In this document: piece by piece, positions 58,700 through 64,000 of the stretch
How positions within the stretch are numbered: position 1 is the first letter of the stretch
Layout: each line of letters begins with the position of its first letter
From: Conus ventricosus
Taxonomy: Eukaryota > Mollusca > Gastropoda > Neogastropoda > Conidae
Assembly (NCBI GenBank): GCA_018398815.1
Contig: CM031616.1
Coordinates: forward strand, 65,059,384-65,123,383
DNA: 64,000 nucleotides
Reading direction: 5' to 3'
Translations under genes and position numbers: made by a program
Notes under the pieces: generated by a model
What the model was told of the DNA's origin: nothing
The model's database searches: none
The model's input: only the letters and a program-made list of their open reading frames with translations

Positions 58700-58990
58700 A
58701 TAATTCCACTTGGATCAGATTTTCTTAACTACTCTGTGGGATATTTGTTTCTATTTTCAGCCGATTCCACTTCAAAAATGGGCAGATTTTTGCCAAACAC
58801 AAAGGGATGTCTTGCCTGGTTCCGAGGAGACTAAATGGGACCTGGTGAGATTCGCTATCCCATCTGGTTTGGGCCTGGTGGCATTTGCAAGAATGCCATG
58901 CAGGACATGGGGGTGATGACAATGGATTCCAGTGCCATTTCCACCCAGTGTCCACCACTTCAGCCTGCAAACAAAAGCACAGAAAACCAA
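58700..58990. other. Possible exon, strand unresolved
   Basis: On the plus strand, TTTGTTTCTATTTTCAG at 58760 is a strong acceptor. It is followed by an open frame PIPLQKWADFCQTQRDVL and a GACCTG/GTGAGA donor at about 58841. On the minus strand, TTCTGTGCTTTTGTTTGCAG at about 58964 is an equally good acceptor, with an open frame below it. I cannot decide which, if either, is used. Neither matches a family I know. Confidence 0.25.
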
Positions 58991-59918
58991 TGGAATAAAA
59001 AAAATTTTCTTTAGAAATATTCACATACTTTCGATGGGCTCGATATATGTTTGAAAACTCTGTGTCAATGAGTAATACATTAGTGTCTGCATCAAGAAGA
59101 AACCAGTCAATAAGAAACTGATAAAAACAATGGCAGCCATTTTTGTTTGTTACTAATGTTAGGCTGAAGCCAACAGGTCACTCTGCCTGTGAAGTCACAG
59201 ATTTAAAAGCTAAATCCAAACAGCTGAATCTCGAGCATGTGACACCCCAGTAAACAAAGCATAACTCTGTTTAAATACTCACAGACAACATCGTACACAG
59301 ACACACACATATGTATACACACTCACATCCACTTTACAAACACAGAAGTCTTGAATCATGAACGTTCACACAAACCTTGAATACATCGGTTAAGCACTGT
59401 TGGCAATTAAAGACTAGTATCAAAATACCACATGGTCTGTATTTGTGAACAACACTCTTTTCCAGGTTCTGTCAAAACGATCATTCTGACCTGCAGCGCA
59501 CACATTTTTTCCTTCAGTTCTCCCAAGACTGACAGTTATAATGTACAGTGACACAGTTACACCCTGTCAAGTAAACTATCTTAAAGCTAGGTCACTTTCT
59601 TTTTGTCAGTGTTCCAGTCCGACATGGTGTGCAATGTCCAATTCAGCCTCAGTCTGATCAAGGGTTTGGAAAGCAAGCTGCAAACTTGATTCGTTTGTTT
59701 GAAACTAGCATCTCGTGTGGGAACAAGGTGGGTGGAAATAGCAGGTTTTTGATAGGCTCTTGAGAGTAAATATTCAGTGAGGTACAAGTAGAACAAAGTC
59801 GAAAACGAACGCAAGCTATAAAATCAGACCTGTTCACCTTTTCTGTAACCATTCAGTATTCGAATGGCATAGGTTTTAAGTCTTTTGAAACAAAAATCAA
59901 GTGTTTAGTCTCAGTGTT

Positions 59919-60014
59919 ATGATCAGTGTTTTAAAACATCATTTTATCCAGTGCTAATTGTTTTTCATGATCAGTGTTTTAAAACATCATTTTATCTAGT
60001 GCTAATTGTTTTTC
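59919..60014. repeat. 48-bp tandem duplication
   Basis: ATGATCAGTGTTTTAAAACA followed by TCATTTTATC-AGTGCTAATT and GTTTTTC, twice in a row with one mismatch. Confidence 0.93.
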
Positions 60015-60444
60015 CTTTGTGTAAAATGATGTCATTTTAGTTCCAAGACAAAAACAATTCTTACCTACAACTTTCAGCAATTACATACCTTTACATCTTT
60101 TTGTTGGTTTTCCATTTCTATTTTTTCTTGTTTTGAGAATATTTCAAGCCCCTTACTTATACAGGAAGTAATTGTATATGATCACTTGAATTCATTTTTA
60201 TCTTGCAAGCACTATGCACCTATATAAAAAAAAAAAAAAAAAAACTACCAGCCAGCTTCATATGGGTAAAAATCGGTTCTTGCCACTGTCAAGCTTGTTT
60301 ATCCAGTGTTATCACTCGAAAGCATCACATGTTGTTACTCTCAGTAAACCAACCAGTTGTCAACCATCCTGATTTGAATAGATGTTTGTTGTGAGAAACA
60401 GCCTACTTTTCTCTCTCTCTCTCTTCTTTGTGTATATATGTATG

Positions 60445-60745
<301 letters not shown>

Positions 60746-61029
60746 AGACATACAGACAGAGAGAAAGGGAAAAAGAGAGAGGCGAGGTGAGGATGTGTGT
60801 GGGGTATGGGTGATGATGGGTCATGAAACCTTTGTTTCGCAAAATTTCGACATTTTTCTGGACTAAATTTTACTTTCACATACCCTTGTAAGTGACATTA
60901 CTTTGAAGATCCCTATTACCATTGATCATTATCATTATCATTGTTGTTGTTGTTATCATTATTACTCAATGATATACTCACAAGAGTTGAGGTTAAATTT
61001 TCCTTCAGAAGTAGTGTGATCCTTTTTAT

Positions 61030-61345
61030 CATTATTCATTCCGCCTTGGCTTAAGTCTTTATCAGGCAAATTGACAAAGGCTAGAACACCAAGGCTACAT
61101 CAAAATGTTATGCTCTGCATAGTTATGCGGGGATTGTCTTCAGCTGTGACAAGCTCCTAGCATAACATTATCAGTCTCCAAAATCCCCCGAAGTCGGAGT
61201 GTGGCTGCCCATGTGGCAGGGTAATCAAAAACGGTCACACACGTCATGTTCTCATCCCCAGCTGATGCATTTGTACCATAGTGTTCAAGTACTTCAGCAG
61301 CTGTTTGGATGATCCCTGGAGTCTTTTAGCCAGGGTACGACAACA
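61030..61345 (-). repeat. Uninterrupted copy of the older repeat
   Basis: The reverse complement aligns end to end with 45595-45669 plus 48853-49310, without the RTE LINE. Shared pieces include CTGGCTAAAAGACTCC, ATGGTACAAATGCATCAGCT, GGGCAGCCACACTCCGA and TATGCTAGGAGCTTGTCAC. It marks the pre-insertion state of the locus in intron 2. Flanking ATT/GTT trinucleotide repeats occur at both ends (60925-60965, 61330-61400), suggesting a tail. No coding domain is visible. Confidence 0.85.
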
Positions 61346-64000
61346 ACAACAACATCATTATCATTACTATTGCTGTTGTTGTTATTATTATCACTCAATA
61401 CGCTCACAAGAGTTACAGTTAAATTTTCCTTCAAATGTTGATCCACACGAAAGTTACATTAATCAAGGAGAGCTGGGGGCAAGAAGATGACAGTGGGAAG
61501 ACAGGCGGCTGAAGACAAATTAGGACCCCCCCCCCTCCCCCCCCAAAAAAAAAAAACCAGTGTGTATCTCCACAATAATAACAACAGGAAGTTGTGAGGA
61601 ACCAGATGGAACATGCAAGTGTGTGTTGGGAACAGGAAAGACATTTTGCCCCGACCACGCACGCAGACTGTGTCGTTACGTTAAAGTGAATAACTTAATA
61701 AGACTTGCAGGTTGTGTATGTGTCATGTATACTCAAGCCACTGAAATCAGCACAAAATTGTATTGATTGGTCAGTTCCCATGGCGATTGCTGAAGTTTTG
61801 TCGAGAATCACAAGCAGCAGTTGCAGCATGGATCTTCATGCAAACTGCAAATTATTTCAAAAATGTAAATTGAGAAGATGGCACAGATATGTTTCATCAT
61901 GAGTTCAGAAAAAAAAATCGTTTTGTGTAAAAACATTGGGGGATTGACACCAACAAAGCCAACTTCATTTGAGTTGAAAACCTGGTTTTGTGGTCTCCTG
62001 ATTTTCGAAGTTTGTGATGAAGTCTTATCGATGCGGTTGTGAAATTGTAACAACGTTTTGTTTCATTAAATTGTAAGACTGGTCAACTCAGTACAAAAAT
62101 TTGGTAACTTTTCTCTTCTTCCTCTTCTTTTATTAGTTTTATATCTGCCCACCTTCATCAAGTTGAAGATTCTGGCATCATATAAAAGGTTCCGGTTTGC
62201 TGTAGTGTTGTGGGTTTTTTTTGGGTAATCAGTGCCTAACTAATGGGGCTGGACAAAAGAGCCTGGGGCTACCCAACCATATTCAGGCCTCTCTAGGCAG
62301 TGTTGGTAGGCCATGGTTTGTTGTGGTGGGAGGGAAGTTGGGAGTTAGGAGGGGATGGGGAGGGAGAAGGGGAGGGGGGTGGGGTCAGAATTAGGATTGG
62401 AGGCTCTCCACACGAGGCTGTATTGCCTCTGGCGGGAGCTTGTTGAACTGCCAAAAAAAGTGTTCACACAGTTTGCAGGGCAATAAACATGACTGCCAAA
62501 TCAAGATCATAGTAGTGAAGGATGAAACCAGTGACTGTCTGCAATTGTTTGGGGCGACAAAAAACTCACGAACACAACAATATCGAATTCTCAGATCATG
62601 GGCTAACAAGCTGCCTAATTGAGATCGATTCACAAGAAATCAGATTTTTCCTCCAAATTTTGACAAGCTCTTTTCGAATTTTATTCAGCAGTATCACAAT
62701 GCTGTGCTTTGAGAGATTTTTCCATGCTAAATACCGAAAAAATCATACAAGCAAACAGGCCTCTAAATAGCAAAATGCACGTTGTGTGACACTTCCTTAC
62801 AACAGATAGTAGCTCAAACACAGACACATCCTTATTCTAATCTAACTGTCCCCATTTTTAGCATCTACCATACAAACAATTTAAATAAAACAAATTCTAT
62901 TAAAAAAAAACAACATAATAAATCAAGTCGGTGAAACAAAATCAACAGTGAAATGAAAAATATTGTAAGTTTTGCCAAAACGTGCGAGTCGCGTGAACAA
63001 CATAGCAAAGTTTACCGGTTTCACACATGTATGTCTCTCCCCCTACCTCCTCCCACCACCGCCCCCCCCCCTCCCCCCCATAACTTCTTCTTCTTCTCCT
63101 GTAGAGTTTCCACAATCAACTGGCTGATTATTTTGAGACTGTGAAATGGGGGATCTGCTGTAAAAATAAAAATAAAAACCAAAAAAAAAACCCACTCTAA
63201 TTCCTATTTCATTAACATGAAACTACTCACATTCATACTACAAAGTGACACCCCCACCCCTATTTTGCCTGCTCACCAGTCTACACAAAAAAAGCAAAAC
63301 AAAACAAAAAAAAGGGTAATTTAAGCTAAGTGCGGAGCTGCCGGCAGGCTACCACGGTCGCTCTTCATCCATTACTATACCTAGATTGCAGCACGCCAGT
63401 AGGCAACTCTGGCCCGCAACATCCTTCCACTCCTCCATTCACACATGACTTGATCATCTGTATACGAATAAAATGAACATCAAACCAACATTTCATTTAT
63501 TTCCTGCCCATGTAATCATCGAGGAAAAGACACATTTTTAACAGAAATTGCTGGAAACACCACCACGAGTCTACGATTCTCATTGTCATTGTCATCCATT
63601 GTATTGTTTTGTTTTAATCTTTTTGTCAGTTTAGGATTTTGACCCGGACGTTGAAAATGTTATAACAAAGACTGATGTCACTTACTACTGTTCTTATTGT
63701 ATCAATAAAACAAGAATAATTACCGTAAAAATACAAACACAAAACTATACACCTTTGTTTATCAGCTGCAAAAGACACATGGCTTGTACTTACTATTCAA
63801 ACTTCGCACGATAATGGTTTGCTTGTAACAGATGGTCATGACCACTTCCTGTGACTCCTTCCCATGTTGTGCCGTAATTTTTCATTGGTCAACTTCTGGG
63901 GCCCTGCAAGGGATAACAAACAGCTTAGGCTAAATGTCCCAGTTACAAAGCGCCCTCAAACTCGTTAATCATCTGGTGGTTTGGACACCACACACAAATT
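61346..64000. other. No gene recognised
   Basis: A/T-rich DNA with a C-rich tract at 61527-61544, a G-rich patch at 62330-62385 and a C-rich tract at 63061-63079. No coding-like frame or domain is seen on either strand. Confidence 0.5.

Larger units (their letters stand above)
55926..58700. other. Upstream region of the FOXM1-like gene, no exon confirmed
   Basis: Contains (GT)n microsatellites at 56121-56239 and 58260-58420. A non-coding first exon and promoter may lie here or beyond, but no CpG-rich block or convincing donor could be fixed. Confidence 0.45.

Overview
This is eukaryotic, gene-poor and repeat-rich DNA. It has long (GT)n, (CA)n, (GA)n and poly-C tracts, non-LTR retrotransposons, tRNA-derived SINEs, spliced exons with GT-AG introns and no bacterial-style operons. 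The mix of Jockey/I-type and RTE-type LINEs with a long-intron metazoan forkhead gene suggests an invertebrate. I favour a mollusc, possibly a gastropod, but this is an inference from general familiarity with such repeats and not from a database search.

The one gene I can model is on the minus strand, from the ATG at 55820 to the stop at 22450-22448. Six coding exons (55820-54651, 53197-53028, 43091-42937, 30505-30397, 28071-27919, 26773-22448) join in consistent phases. They encode a forkhead transcription factor that I identify as FOXM1-like. It carries the pre-forkhead motif KSLTGMRWLTKF, a forkhead split at W-K/N, and a post-forkhead ILPR segment. It would be about 2,028 residues, far longer than the roughly 760 of human FOXM1. 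Most of it is a single 4.3-kb last exon that opens with a cluster of AT-hooks and continues as Ser/Gln/Pro-rich low-complexity sequence. The frame is broken four times. Each break is explained by one base missing from a short homopolymer, which points to assembly error more than to a dead gene.

The introns hold most of the mobile DNA. The 12.4-kb intron that splits the forkhead contains a decayed Jockey/I-superfamily LINE (about 32.4-38.0 kb, plus strand), a 47-bp minisatellite (40.16-41.37 kb), a SINE and a retrotransposon fragment. The next intron upstream contains an RTE-type LINE (45670-48838, minus strand) inserted into an older repeat with a clear target-site duplication. An unbroken sibling of that older repeat lies at 61.03-61.35 kb. 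Three tiny insertions (35, about 51 and 56 bp), each made only of the 3' end of the Jockey/I-type LINE and each flanked by a perfect 12-13 bp duplication, lie at 8264-8298, 8616-8666 and 20415-20470. A hammerhead-ribozyme-like motif is at 51711-51751, and related GAAAC hairpins occur near 5.0, 5.4 and 49.2 kb.

From 1 to 22.4 kb I find no convincing protein gene. The 11.8-22.4 kb stretch holds decayed tandem repeats and ends in a minus-strand AATAAA, so part of it could be a long 3' UTR. From 55.9 to 64 kb, upstream of the FOXM1-like start, I see microsatellites, repeats and possible non-coding first exons or promoter, but nothing firm.
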